Program-made: the position numbers and the translations under genes
Notes under the pieces: model-generated
Databases searched by the model: none
The model's input: the letters and a program-made list of their open reading frames with translations, nothing else
What the model was told of the DNA's origin: nothing
Part shown: positions 25,016 to 33,660 of the stretch, piece after piece
How the letters are laid out: every line of letters starts with the position of its first letter
Numbering within the stretch: position 1 is the stretch's first letter
Assembly: GCF_900068895.1 (NCBI RefSeq)
Contig: NZ_CDPK01000004.1
Location: 245,444-280,289, forward strand
DNA: 34,846 nucleotides
Direction of reading: 5' to 3'
Origin: Erwinia sp. ErVv1
GTDB lineage: Bacteria; Pseudomonadota; Gammaproteobacteria; Enterobacterales; Enterobacteriaceae

Positions 25016-25426
25016 ATGAAAAAAGAATCCGCGCAGCCCCTCTCTACCCTGAGTGAAAAGTTTCGTCGCGGTGAGCTATTGAACACTCACTGCCCATCGC
25101 GTGAGGTGCTCAAGCGTCTGACCAGCCGCTGGAGCCTGTTGGTTTTGGTGGCGCTGGAGGAGGAAACGCTTCGCTTCGGCGAACTGCGCAAAAAGATTGG
25201 TGGCGTCAGCGAAAGGATGCTGGCGCAGACTTTGCGGTTTATGGAAGAAGATGGATTCGTCGAGCGTATTGCGTGGGAAGTTGTACCGCCGCACGTAGAG
25301 TATCGTCTTACTCCTCTGGGACAGGAGGTGCGTGGTCAGGTAACGGGACTGGCCGACTGGATCGAGATGAACCTGCATCAGATTATGGGTAATCGTCGCG
25401 AGCGGGCGCAGGCCGGAAAGGAATAA
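25016..25426 (+). CDS. ytfH: HxlR-family redox-responsive regulator YtfH
   Basis: A 136-residue winged-helix DNA-binding protein with AGGAA before ATG 25016. The HxlR core is clear: CPSREVLKRLTSRWSLLVLVAL, FGELRKKIGGVSERMLAQTL, and VPPHVEYRLTPLG for the wing. Cys26 in CPSREVL is in the position used as a thiol sensor in this family. It matches E. coli YtfH closely and is divergent from qorB, its probable target. Confidence 0.92.
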   Translation: MKKESAQPLSTLSEKFRRGELLNTHCPSREVLKRLTSRWSLLVLVALEEETLRFGELRKKIGGVSERMLAQTLRFMEEDGFVERIAWEVVPPHVEYRLTPLGQEVRGQVTGLADWIEMNLHQIMGNRRERAQAGKE

Positions 25427-25494
25427 TCCGTCCAGGCAGGCCTGCGCCCAGTTGCGATGACCTGAGAGTAGAAAAACAGATCACCTGAGGTGAC

Positions 25495-25670
25495 GGCGAG
25501 ACACTGAAAGCGCATCAGCCTGTAATTACGGCGAGACACATAAAAGTGCCTCAGCCTGTAATATCAGCGGGACACATAAAAGTCTCAGCCTGCAATGACT
25601 CCGAGACACTGAGATACGCACCAGCCCGCAATTACTGCGGGACACAGGGATGCGCATCAGCTATTTAGCG
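25495..25670. repeat. Five-unit tandem repeat of about 35 bases
   Basis: Five imperfect units begin at 25495, 25530, 25567, 25601 and 25637, of about 35, 37, 34, 36 and 34 bases. Each contains GCG[AG]GACAC near its start (the fourth has CCGAGACAC), then an A/G-rich core, then CATCAGCC or CTCAGCC, and CTG[TC]AAT at its end. The last unit runs into the 3' end of treF. The array fills the gap between the convergent ytfH and treF genes. I see no spacers unique enough for CRISPR. Confidence 0.75.
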
Positions 25671-27311
25671 CGCGGGCATGGCATCCGGGTACATTGCCAG
25701 CAGGCGGCGGGTCACACCGTTTGTCCAGCCAAAGCCGTCCTGGAGGGGGTATTCTCCCCCTCCAGCCAGCACCGGTGCCCGGCCAGCGACGTTGTACTTC
25801 TCAACCATCTTATGGTGCCGATCGTAGGTTGCGCCTACAATCTGTAGCCAGCGCGTGGCGATCTCTTTCGCCAGCAGCTCTTCGCCGTAGTGATTCAGCC
25901 CTTCTATCGCCATCCACTGCACAGGCGCCCAGCCGTTAGGCTTGTCCCACTGCTCGCCGGTTTCGTCTACCGTCGAGAGCACCCCACCGGGAGCCAGCAG
26001 ATGCGATCGAATTGCCGCCGCCATACGGGTTGCCTGCTCATAACCGGCCATCCCAACGTAAAGGGGCGTTACGGCGGCCGCAGAGAACATGCCTTTTTCA
26101 CGGTCGCACCAGTTATAGTCACGATAAAGTCCGGCTTCTGCATCCCACAGGTATTTATCCACGACGGCGCGGCGACGCTCTGCCTTCTGCTGGAACTGCT
26201 CCGCCGTCAGCGGATCGTTATCCGCCGCGGCCAGCCGGGCGATAGTGGTTTCCAGCTTATAGAGAAACGCGTTCAAATCGATCGGCACAATGCGCGTAGT
26301 ATGGATACTTTCCAGGCGGCCAGGCTCGCTGAGCCAGCGTGAGGAAAAATCCCAGCCGGAAGCCGCTCCGGCGCGCAGGTCGCGGTAGACCTCACTGGCA
26401 GGACGGGAAGAATTTCGGGCTGTTTCCACGTCCTCAATCCAGGATTCATCGCGTGGCGTATCGCGATCGTCCCAGTAACGGTTAAGCACCTCGCCGCCCG
26501 GCAGCATCACCACATGGCGATAAGCTTCGTTTGGCGTCAGGGAGTCAGCCCCTTCCATCCAGAAAGCATGTTCACGTTTTAACTGTTTCAGGTAGCGCTT
26601 CGCTTTCTTAATGCCATCTTTTTCAAACAGTTCGACCATCATTGCAAAAACGGGCGGCTGAGAGCGGCTGAGATAATAAGTCCGGTTGCCATTCGGGATA
26701 TGGCCATAGGTATCGATCAGCCAGGCGAAGTTGTCCGCCATATTGCGCATCAGATCGTCGCGGCCGCTGGCGGCGAAGCCCAGCATGCTGAAGTAGGAGT
26801 CCCAGTAATAAGTTTCACTAAAGCGCCCGCCCGGGACCACATAAGGTTCAGGCAGGGGCAGAAGCGAGGAAAACTCAGAATGTTTCTCAGGCTGACGCGT
26901 CAGCACCGGCCACAGGGAGTCAATATGCTGCCCCATATTTTTCGCAGGATCTGAAATATAGCGGCTGTCGTGGGCCCGCGGCAGATCAAAATTCTCCAGC
27001 ACGAAGGTCAGCAGATTAAAATCGGCCTCTTCACGCTGGATATAATAACGATATAAAATACGTTCCGGCTCAATTTTTGGCGCACAGTCCGCAAAGGTTT
27101 TACTGTCGGTGAATATACGGGCGCTCTGTACCGCCGAAAACAGTTCCTGATAGCGGTCGGACGGCGTCAGGATATCCGGCGCGGGGAGGCCGCTAATCGG
27201 CTCCGGCTGGGGTTCGGGCTGCGCATCTGCGCTGGCCTCGTAGTCGTTATACCAGGCCTCATAATCAGTACGGTTATTGTCAACGATCAGGTCATTTTGA
27301 TTAAAAGTGAT
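25665..27311 (-). CDS. treF: Cytoplasmic trehalase TreF
   Basis: Hydrolyses trehalose to two glucose molecules (GH37). Both family signatures are present: [14 protein letters not shown] near residue 160 and QWDKPNGW near 455. There is also the acid/base Asp in RAGAASGWD and a Gly-rich [16 protein letters not shown] near the end. No signal peptide is present, so this is TreF rather than periplasmic TreA. Homology continues well upstream of the first normal in-frame start (GTG 27002): residues such as [19 protein letters not shown] match E. coli TreF. From ATC 27311, five bases after a perfect AGGAGG, the protein is 548 residues, against 549 in E. coli. No ATG, GTG or TTG lies in frame between. 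I take 27311 as the real start. Confidence 0.88.
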   Translation of the reverse strand: MTFNQNDLIVDNNRTDYEAWYNDYEASADAQPEPQPEPISGLPAPDILTPSDRYQELFSAVQSARIFTDSKTFADCAPKIEPERILYRYYIQREEADFNLLTFVLENFDLPRAHDSRYISDPAKNMGQHIDSLWPVLTRQPEKHSEFSSLLPLPEPYVVPGGRFSETYYWDSYFSMLGFAASGRDDLMRNMADNFAWLIDTYGHIPNGNRTYYLSRSQPPVFAMMVELFEKDGIKKAKRYLKQLKREHAFWMEGADSLTPNEAYRHVVMLPGGEVLNRYWDDRDTPRDESWIEDVETARNSSRPASEVYRDLRAGAASGWDFSSRWLSEPGRLESIHTTRIVPIDLNAFLYKLETTIARLAAADNDPLTAEQFQQKAERRRAVVDKYLWDAEAGLYRDYNWCDREKGMFSAAAVTPLYVGMAGYEQATRMAAAIRSHLLAPGGVLSTVDETGEQWDKPNGWAPVQWMAIEGLNHYGEELLAKEIATRWLQIVGATYDRHHKMVEKYNVAGRAPVLAGGGEYPLQDGFGWTNGVTRRLLAMYPDAMPAR

Positions 27312-27711
27312 AAAAACCTCCTGATGCCAATTAATATCGACAATGTTTGCAGTGTATTTTTTAATTTAAGCGTTCAGTATAGTACCCTCGTCTCATAATG
27401 CAAATCGATGATTTTATTACCTGACATGAATCTATATTTCAAAACATAAACAATATTACCTTGCTTTACCCTCATTCACTGGCGGATATATCAACCCTTA
27501 TCGGCAAAATATTAATGTATAATTAACTGTATTGAGAATAAATATTAACGGGGAAAACCCTGCTCTTAAATATTTACTTCATCCCGCCCACCCTCTAAGC
27601 TACGGCCCTCAATAACTGACAGACAGACGCCCGCCCCTGCCACCTGATAACCTCTACGGCGGAGACCGATGAGGGTGAAAGCCGCCGCGAAAAGCCAGAA
27701 GGAGCGCGACC
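27312..27711. promoter_or_regulatory. AT-rich intergenic region between divergent treF and a LysR gene
   Basis: No gene is supported in these 400 bases. About 27360-27570 is strongly AT-rich and should hold the treF promoter (leftward) and the lysR promoter (rightward). I did not find a clear operator dyad. Confidence 0.4.
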
Positions 27712-28620
27712 ATGAGCGATGTTGAAAACCTGCACGCGATGATCGTTTTTGCCCGAGTGGTGGAGACGCTTAGCTTTACCGACGCGGCAAAGGCCCTGGG
27801 GCTGTCGAAGTCCTCGGTCAGTAAGGAGATCTCGGCCCTTGAAATACGCCTCGGTGCCCGGTTATTACAACGCACCACGCGGAAAATTCAGGTAACTGAG
27901 GTCGGCATGACCTGGTATCACTACTGCGCGCGCATCTTAAGCGAGGTGAAAAGCGCCGAACTGTTTATACGCCAGTATCATGAAGAGCCGACCGGCAGCC
28001 TGCGCGTTGTGGCCCCGGTCACCTTTGGCTGCCAGTGTATTGTGCCGGTGCTGAACCAGTTTGTGGCCAATAACCTGCACGTCAGCGTGGATCTGGATCT
28101 AACCGATCGCCCCGTCAACCTGGTCGAAGATAATGTCGATATCGCGATTGTTATCCGCCGTGATGCGCCTGCGGAGGCGAACGCTAAACCTCTGATGGAT
28201 ATCAGCTGGGGACTTTATGCTGCACCCGAGTACCTTCAGCGCTTCGCCCCCATCCTCGGGCCGGACGATCTGCCGCGCCATGACTTTATTCTGTTCCGCG
28301 GCCCGGCGCATACGCTCTCGCTGCCGTTTAAAAAGGACAAGCAGAGACGAAATATTGAGGTTCGCAGCCGCTTCCGTGCCAATAACAGTACCGCGCTGGT
28401 CAACTCTGCGATTGCGCAAACCGGCGTTGCCTATCTGCCGGATTATATCGCCCAGACCGCAGTAAAGGCGGGCAGGCTTCAGCGGGTTCTGCCGGAATGG
28501 GAAATGGATCTGTACCGCTCGTACATCCTGTACCGTCATGAGGGCGTAATATCGCCGCGCGTCAGGCTGTTTATGGAGGCGTTGCAGAAGGCGTTGCAGG
28601 TGGATACTGCTCAGGCTTGA
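27712..28620 (+). CDS. LysR-family transcriptional regulator
   Basis: A 302-residue regulator with an AAGGAG site before ATG 27712. The N-terminal winged helix has FTDAAKALGLSKSSVSKEISALEIRLGARLLQRTTRKIQVTEVG. The C-terminal domain follows the AaeR/DmlR-like group (GSLRVVAPVTFGCQCIVPVL, then DNVDIAIVIRRD). Its target is not evident: the upstream neighbour is divergent treF and the downstream neighbour is convergent. Confidence 0.9.
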   Translation: MSDVENLHAMIVFARVVETLSFTDAAKALGLSKSSVSKEISALEIRLGARLLQRTTRKIQVTEVGMTWYHYCARILSEVKSAELFIRQYHEEPTGSLRVVAPVTFGCQCIVPVLNQFVANNLHVSVDLDLTDRPVNLVEDNVDIAIVIRRDAPAEANAKPLMDISWGLYAAPEYLQRFAPILGPDDLPRHDFILFRGPAHTLSLPFKKDKQRRNIEVRSRFRANNSTALVNSAIAQTGVAYLPDYIAQTAVKAGRLQRVLPEWEMDLYRSYILYRHEGVISPRVRLFMEALQKALQVDTAQA

Positions 28621-28621
28621 C

Positions 28622-28642
28622 CGGGCGGCGATGGGCCGCCCG
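28622..28642. terminator. GC-rich hairpin between convergent genes
   Basis: An 8-bp perfect stem (CGGGCGGC at 28622-28629 with 28635-28642) directly follows the LysR stop and precedes the stop of the convergent gene by 8 bases. No T run, so terminator function is likely but not certain. Confidence 0.45.
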
Positions 28643-28650
28643 CGCTGACA

Positions 28651-29430
28651 TCAGTAGTAATTACCGTGGCGGTAATCCCAGGTCGTGAAGGTGTCAGACA
28701 GCATGGACATGATTTTGTCCACGTCCAGCCCCTTACGGATCAGGACCGGACAGGGGGTAATATTGCGCTCACCCTTCTGTTCAGGCACCAGCTTGCCGCT
28801 CTCATCCACCATCGCCACCATCACGCCCTGCTCGTAGCGGGTCTTTTCTGATTCGTTTGGCTGGATAGATTTCACGTAGTCATTGGCTTCGATGATCAGA
28901 TCCGCCTGTGATTCAATGCGCTCACCGATGCCTTCTACCAGACCGCGGTTACCCTTACCTGATGGGTTAGCAGAGCTGGCGAATGAAAACTTGCCGTGAT
29001 TTTCCCACAGCTCTTTTGCCAGATTTTCACCGGGTACGCCGAATTTAATCACGAAGCAGCTGGTCTGACGGCGATCCATCATCAGCTCTTTCGAACCATC
29101 TTCCGGAATGCGCGCCACCGCCTCTTCTTTCCACGGCAGGATGCAGCCCAGCAGCACATCGTTATCCCAGTGCTGCTGATACAGGGACTCAATTTCCGGG
29201 TTCAACTGAGCCAGCTCTTTTAACTGCTCCAGCGAACCGCACAGTACCACGCCCGGCTTATTACGGTTACGCTGCTTGGCGTCAAACTTACGCTCCAGAC
29301 CTTTGGCATCAGAGGTCATAATGATGTAGCCCACCTTGGTTGGGCAAACGATCATCCCGCCGTCAGCAGACAGAATTTTTACCGCTTCTGGCTGTAAGCC
29401 GCCGTTCCAGTGAATGGTTTTATTACTCAT
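28651..29430 (-). CDS. Sua5/YciO/YrdC-family protein
   Basis: 259 residues from ATG 29430 (AGGTG upstream); an earlier in-frame start at 29502 adds 24 residues without family character. The fold of the YrdC family is suggested by GGMIVCPTKVGYIIMTSDAKGLERKFDAKQRNRNKP near the N-terminus and by FSFASSANPSGKGNRG later, which matches the SANxSG motif. YrdC/TsaC proteins make the threonylcarbamoyl-AMP used in tRNA t6A formation. This longer, divergent member is unlikely to be the essential TsaC, and its substrate is unknown. It stands alone. Confidence 0.8.
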   Translation of the reverse strand: MSNKTIHWNGGLQPEAVKILSADGGMIVCPTKVGYIIMTSDAKGLERKFDAKQRNRNKPGVVLCGSLEQLKELAQLNPEIESLYQQHWDNDVLLGCILPWKEEAVARIPEDGSKELMMDRRQTSCFVIKFGVPGENLAKELWENHGKFSFASSANPSGKGNRGLVEGIGERIESQADLIIEANDYVKSIQPNESEKTRYEQGVMVAMVDESGKLVPEQKGERNITPCPVLIRKGLDVDKIMSMLSDTFTTWDYRHGNYY

Positions 29431-29664
29431 GAGCACACCTGCCTGTTCAGAAATTAAGAGTGTCAGTCTGCGCCCCTCCCTTATGCAGGTGGAGGGCGGC
29501 ATAACCTGTTAAAGCCATCCTACCCTCCCCGCCCGTATTCGCAACAATTAAGCATCTTTTAGATTCATTGTTTCCATCAGGAAACAGTCGTTGCAAATAA
29601 GATGGCAAGACTGAACTTTTCTTTCACCCTGGCCACCCAGCATAAATCTGAGAGGAGCAAGAGC

Positions 29665-30186
29665 ATGCACATCGACTTTTTCCGCGCGGCAGATCAGAGC
29701 GAGCTGCGCAGTTGGTTTTCCTCCCAGGAGGCGGTGACGCAGTGGGCCGGGCCGGGTGTCGCCTGGCCGCTGACGGCGGGATTTATGCGTACGCTGCTTG
29801 ACTCCGATGAACAGCAGCCAGCACGCCTGCTCACCTTTGCCACGCGACGTGACGGCCGGCTCGCGGCGGTAGCGCAGCTGAGCTTCGACTGGGAGAACCA
29901 TCTTGCCTGCCTGTGCCGCGTGGCCGTCAATCCGGCGCTGCGAGGAAAAGGTTTGGCGGGCGAACTTCTGAACGTCATGATCCATACCGCCTTTAAGGAT
30001 CCCGCTATCGAACGGCTTGAGCTGGTTGTTTATCCGCAGAATCGGGCGGCGGTGCGCACCTACGAAAAGCTGGGATTTGTGCGTGAGGGGGTCAGGCGGG
30101 CATGCGTAGCGGTAGGAGAGGCGCGCTGGGACAGCGCTTTTTATGGCCTGCTGCGCGCGGAATTCACCGCGCGCAGCGCCGCCTGA
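29665..30186 (+). CDS. GNAT-family N-acetyltransferase
   Basis: A 173-residue cytoplasmic enzyme from ATG 29665, with GAGGAG about nine bases upstream; an earlier in-frame ATG at 29602 is less likely. The acetyl-CoA-binding motif A is VAVNPALRGKGLAGELL, followed by the family's YPQNRAAVRTYEKLGFVREG near the end. The acceptor (protein N-terminus, amino acid or small molecule) cannot be read. It converges with the SDR gene, with one base between the stop codons and only a small hairpin over the junction. Confidence 0.9.
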   Translation: MHIDFFRAADQSELRSWFSSQEAVTQWAGPGVAWPLTAGFMRTLLDSDEQQPARLLTFATRRDGRLAAVAQLSFDWENHLACLCRVAVNPALRGKGLAGELLNVMIHTAFKDPAIERLELVVYPQNRAAVRTYEKLGFVREGVRRACVAVGEARWDSAFYGLLRAEFTARSAA

Positions 30187-30187
30187 A

Positions 30188-31255
30188 TCAGGCTGGGATC
30201 AGTTTTTCCGCTTTCAGCTTATCAAACAGGGTGATAAACGCATCCCGGGTAGACTGATAGCCCGTGAAGCCCGCCTTACGGCTTTTGCTGATATCGGTGA
30301 TCACTTCCATTGGGCGGCCCAGGTCGGCGTCGGTATGCCACCAGGAGACCAGACGACTGATGTCGTCCTCTTTCAGATCGAACTGCTGGGCAATCGCTTT
30401 CCACTGCCCGGGCGCGGCATCCATCCGGCCATCAAGCGGCTGCATCTCATCCGGGTACGGCGCCGCCTCAATGCCGAAGTAGCTGGCAATCTCGCTCCAC
30501 ATCCACTTCCAGCGGAAGACGTCGCCATTGACGACGTTAAAATCCTGATCCCGGGCAGCAGGCGAGGTAGCAGCCCACTCCAGCTGCTGCGCAAGGACGT
30601 GCGCATCGGTCATATCGGTCACACCTTCCCACTGGGTTTTCGAGCCAGGGAAGATAAACGGCTGGCCGGTCTGCCTGCACAGGCTGGCATAGACGGCCAG
30701 CGTCTGACCCATGTTCATCGCATTGCCCAGGGCAAAGCCGATAATGGTATGCGGGCGATGGACGCTCCAGGTGTAGCCATATTTCTCTGCGCCCGCAAAG
30801 ACTTCATCTTCCTGCGCGTAGTAGAAGTTATCAACCGGCTGACGGCCCTGCTCTTCACGGAACGGCGTTACCGGAACGGCACCCTTACCGTAGGCGTCAA
30901 ACGGCCCCAGATAGTGCTTCAGCCCGGTGACCAGCGCTACGTGACCGCCTTTCAACCCATCGCCCAGCGCGTCAATCACGTTGCGTACCATCGCACCATT
31001 CACGCGAATGTTCTCTTTCTCGTTTTCCTGACGCGCCCAGACGCTGAAAAAGACCTTATCGACCTTAACATCCTTCAGCGCCTGCTTTACGGACTCCCTG
31101 TCGGTCAAATCAGCCGTCAGTGAGGTGCAGCCTGCCGGGACGGCGGTACGGCCACGGGACAGACCCAGAACCTGCCAGCCATCGGTGTTCAACTGTTCGG
31201 CCAGGGCGGTACCAATCACGCCGCTGACGCCAACGATTAATGCACGCTGTTGCAT
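30188..31255 (-). CDS. Extended SDR oxidoreductase, PRISE (progesterone 5-beta-reductase/iridoid synthase)-like
   Basis: 355 residues with the NAD(P)-binding motif GVSGVIG at about 9-15 and the segment VFFSVWAR. The NFYYAQEDEVF motif is where PRISE-family enzymes carry the catalytic Tyr, and VHRPHTIIGFA follows. The family reduces activated C=C bonds of enones using NADPH; bacterial members are mostly uncharacterised. It is divergent from a LysR gene with a dyad between them, so it is probably induced by that regulator's ligand. Confidence 0.85.
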   Translation of the reverse strand: MQQRALIVGVSGVIGTALAEQLNTDGWQVLGLSRGRTAVPAGCTSLTADLTDRESVKQALKDVKVDKVFFSVWARQENEKENIRVNGAMVRNVIDALGDGLKGGHVALVTGLKHYLGPFDAYGKGAVPVTPFREEQGRQPVDNFYYAQEDEVFAGAEKYGYTWSVHRPHTIIGFALGNAMNMGQTLAVYASLCRQTGQPFIFPGSKTQWEGVTDMTDAHVLAQQLEWAATSPAARDQDFNVVNGDVFRWKWMWSEIASYFGIEAAPYPDEMQPLDGRMDAAPGQWKAIAQQFDLKEDDISRLVSWWHTDADLGRPMEVITDISKSRKAGFTGYQSTRDAFITLFDKLKAEKLIPA

Positions 31256-31290
31256 AATTTATCTCCTGTTTTGATTATCCGGTAAGCTTA

Positions 31291-31310
31291 ATAGAGAATT
31301 AAATTCTTAT
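31291..31310. promoter_or_regulatory. Dyad operator candidate between SDR and LysR genes
   Basis: AGAATT-A-AATTCT at 31295-31307, extended by ATA and TAT at its ends, lies in the 99-base divergent gap. It has the size and symmetry of a LysR-type operator controlling both genes. AT richness makes such dyads more frequent by chance. Confidence 0.4.
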
Positions 31311-31354
31311 CTCAGGTATAAATTCACATCATTAATGAATAAGAGTCATCAATC

Positions 31355-32296
31355 ATGCACAGTCAGGATCGGCTACGGGGGATCACGCCCTTTGTGGCCA
31401 CCGTTGAGCACGGCAGCTTTACCGCCGCCGCAGAGAGCCTGCATCTGACCAGTTCTGCCGTCAGTAAAAGCATTGCACGGCTGGAAAACCGGTTGGGATC
31501 GCGGCTGTTTGAGCGCACCACGCGCCGTCTGGCGCTCACTGACGCGGGACAGGCTTTTTACGACACCTGTAATCGGGTGCTGAGCGAGCTGGCGGAAGCG
31601 GAATCGGTGCTGGCGGCACAGCGCACCAGTCCGGTCGGCAGGATGCGGATCGCCGTTCCGCACACCTTTGGCCGGATGAGCGTAATGCCTCTGCTTACGC
31701 AGTTTTGCCAGCAGAATCCGGATATGCAGATTGGCCTGGCCTTCTCCGACCGCTTTGTTGACCTGTTTGAAGAGGGTGTGGATATCGCCGTGCGCATCGG
31801 TGGCCCGGCAGAGTATCCGCCCTCGCTGGGATTTCGCTATCTGGGCAACGAGCAGCTGATATTCTGCGCCGCGCCGCACTATCTGGCGCAGCACGGCACG
31901 CCAGATTCACTTGAATCACTTAGCGATCACCAGGCTATTGTCTATGACCGCGTGGACGGCAGCACCAGCCCGTGGTACATCGCCTCGCCTGACGGGCGCA
32001 TTGCTACGCGCACCGTCCCGCACCGCATGGCACTGGGAGACGGCGAAGCGCAGGTTGCCGCCGTCGTCGCCGGCCTGGGCGTGGCGCAAATGGCGACCTG
32101 GCTGATGGAAAAGCAGCTGGCTGAGGGGCAGCTGGTACAAATTCTGCCCGAACTGGCCGTCACTGGCCTGCCGCTCTACGTGGTGTGGCCGCGCAGAAAG
32201 CAGCTTACGCCAAAGGTGGATGCGCTGTTAACGGCGCTGGAGGGGCTATCCATTTCTGGCCAGAACGGCCTCCAGGCGGAGAAGGAGACCCGTTGA
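31355..32296 (+). CDS. LysR-family regulator of the divergent SDR gene
   Basis: A 313-residue regulator. The winged helix is FTAAAESLHLTSSAVSKSIARLENRLGSRLFERTTRRLALTDAG, and the effector domain begins GRMRIAVPHTFGRMSVMPLL. The divergent layout with the SDR gene, 99 bases between starts, is the classic LysR arrangement, and the SDR gene is its likely target. Transcription ends in a 12-bp hairpin. Confidence 0.9.
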   Translation: MHSQDRLRGITPFVATVEHGSFTAAAESLHLTSSAVSKSIARLENRLGSRLFERTTRRLALTDAGQAFYDTCNRVLSELAEAESVLAAQRTSPVGRMRIAVPHTFGRMSVMPLLTQFCQQNPDMQIGLAFSDRFVDLFEEGVDIAVRIGGPAEYPPSLGFRYLGNEQLIFCAAPHYLAQHGTPDSLESLSDHQAIVYDRVDGSTSPWYIASPDGRIATRTVPHRMALGDGEAQVAAVVAGLGVAQMATWLMEKQLAEGQLVQILPELAVTGLPLYVVWPRRKQLTPKVDALLTALEGLSISGQNGLQAEKETR

Positions 32297-32300
32297 AAAT

Positions 32301-32328
32301 CAGAACGGCCAGCCCGCTGGCCGTTCTG
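32301..32328. terminator. Bidirectional hairpin between LysR and cytochrome c genes
   Basis: A perfect 12-bp stem (CAGAACGGCCAG at 32301-32312 with 32317-32328) and a 4-base loop lie between convergent genes. AAAAT precedes it and CTTATT follows, giving modest T tails. Confidence 0.7.
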
Positions 32329-32335
32329 CTCAGGC

Positions 32336-33649
32336 TTATTTCACTTCGATCAGCTTCTCTACGTCGGGGCTTCCCTGCGGTTCTGCCATCTCTTTGCGCA
32401 CCTTCGCCACGTCGCGGGCGCTGACCGGGGTTTTTGCCGTATTCCCCCAGCTGGTGCGAATAAAGTTGACCACGTCGGCCGTCTGTTGATCGCTCAGCCG
32501 CCAGCCAAACGCCGGCATGGTGATGGTCGAGGGTGCACCCTTTACGCCGGGCAGCGTGGCGCCGCTGAGGACAATATGGATCAGCGACGTCGGATCCCCG
32601 GCCTGCACCACGGCATTCCCACGCAGCATCGGGAAGAAGCGCTTGTAGCCGCTGCCGTCAGTTTTGTGGCAGGCCGCACAGCTATCAATGTAGACCGACG
32701 CTCCCGGTTTGCTGTCATCGCCGTGCCAGAGCGCGTTGGCTTCAGCATTATCGGCCGCAAAACCAACCTGGTTCGGATCGCGTGCACCCAGCGACTTCAG
32801 ATAGCGGGCAATGGCCGTTGCTTCCTCCGCGCTCAGATGTTGCAGACTGTGCTGGACGACGTCCGTCATCCCGCCAAATACCGCCGTGCGGTCGTTACGC
32901 CCGGTGCGCAGGAACTGCACCAGCTCATCCTCGCTCCAGCCCCCCAATCCATCACGGCTGTCGCCGCGTAGATTACTGGCGGTCCAGCCATCAATTGGCG
33001 CGCTGCTGCCGGCAAGATAGTCGCTGCCTTCACTGTCGTTCAGGGCTTTTTCCTGCATGGTCAGGCTACGCGGCGTGTGGCAGGCACCGCAGTGGCCTAA
33101 CCCCTCCACCAGATACTGCCCACGCGCCAGCACCGCATCCTGCCCGCTGAGCGGCTGGAAAGCCTTAACGTCAGGGGCGAAAATGCCGCGCCAGATCGCC
33201 AGCGGCCAGCGCATCGAGAGGGGCCAGGGAATGTCGCTCTTACGATTAGCCTGTTCAACCGGCTGCACACCGTGCATAAACCAGGCATAGAGCGCGTGCA
33301 TATCCTCATCGCTCACCACGGCATAAGAGGGATAAGGCATTGCCGGATAGAGCGTCTGGCCATTTTTCGCCACGCCGTGCCGCACCGCTTTCTGGAAGTC
33401 ATCCCAGCTGTAGTTTCCAATGCCGGTTTTTTTATCGGGAGTGATATTGGTGGAGTAAATGGTGCCGATCGGCGTTGCCATCGGCAGCCCGCCCGCAAAG
33501 GGTTTACCGCCCATTTTGGTGTGGCAGGCTACACAGTCGCCTGCCCGTGCCAGGTATTCGCCGCGTTTGATCTGCGCCGCACCGCTATCATCCGCGAAGG
33601 CGGCACAGGTGGTCATCCCCAGTAACAGGGCAGAAATTAACATTTTCAT
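32336..33649 (-). CDS. Tri-haem cytochrome c subunit of a gluconate-2-dehydrogenase-type complex
   Basis: 437 residues from ATG 33649 (AGGAG upstream), with a signal peptide of about 19 residues (ending CAAFA). Three haem c sites are visible: CVACH at 39-43, CGACH at 187-191 and CAACH at 324-328. This is the layout of the cytochrome subunit of membrane-bound flavin dehydrogenases (gluconate, fructose, sorbitol). It passes electrons from the periplasmic flavoprotein encoded just upstream to ubiquinone. It is the last gene of the operon. Substrate choice between gluconate and other sugar acids or polyols is inferred. Confidence 0.92.
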   Translation of the reverse strand: MKMLISALLLGMTTCAAFADDSGAAQIKRGEYLARAGDCVACHTKMGGKPFAGGLPMATPIGTIYSTNITPDKKTGIGNYSWDDFQKAVRHGVAKNGQTLYPAMPYPSYAVVSDEDMHALYAWFMHGVQPVEQANRKSDIPWPLSMRWPLAIWRGIFAPDVKAFQPLSGQDAVLARGQYLVEGLGHCGACHTPRSLTMQEKALNDSEGSDYLAGSSAPIDGWTASNLRGDSRDGLGGWSEDELVQFLRTGRNDRTAVFGGMTDVVQHSLQHLSAEEATAIARYLKSLGARDPNQVGFAADNAEANALWHGDDSKPGASVYIDSCAACHKTDGSGYKRFFPMLRGNAVVQAGDPTSLIHIVLSGATLPGVKGAPSTITMPAFGWRLSDQQTADVVNFIRTSWGNTAKTPVSARDVAKVRKEMAEPQGSPDVEKLIEVK

Positions 33650-33660
33650 CGTGGATCTCC

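Noticed and set aside
25495-25670. A CRISPR array.
   Set aside because: Units are contiguous and diverge throughout, without constant repeats alternating with unique spacers, and there are no cas genes.
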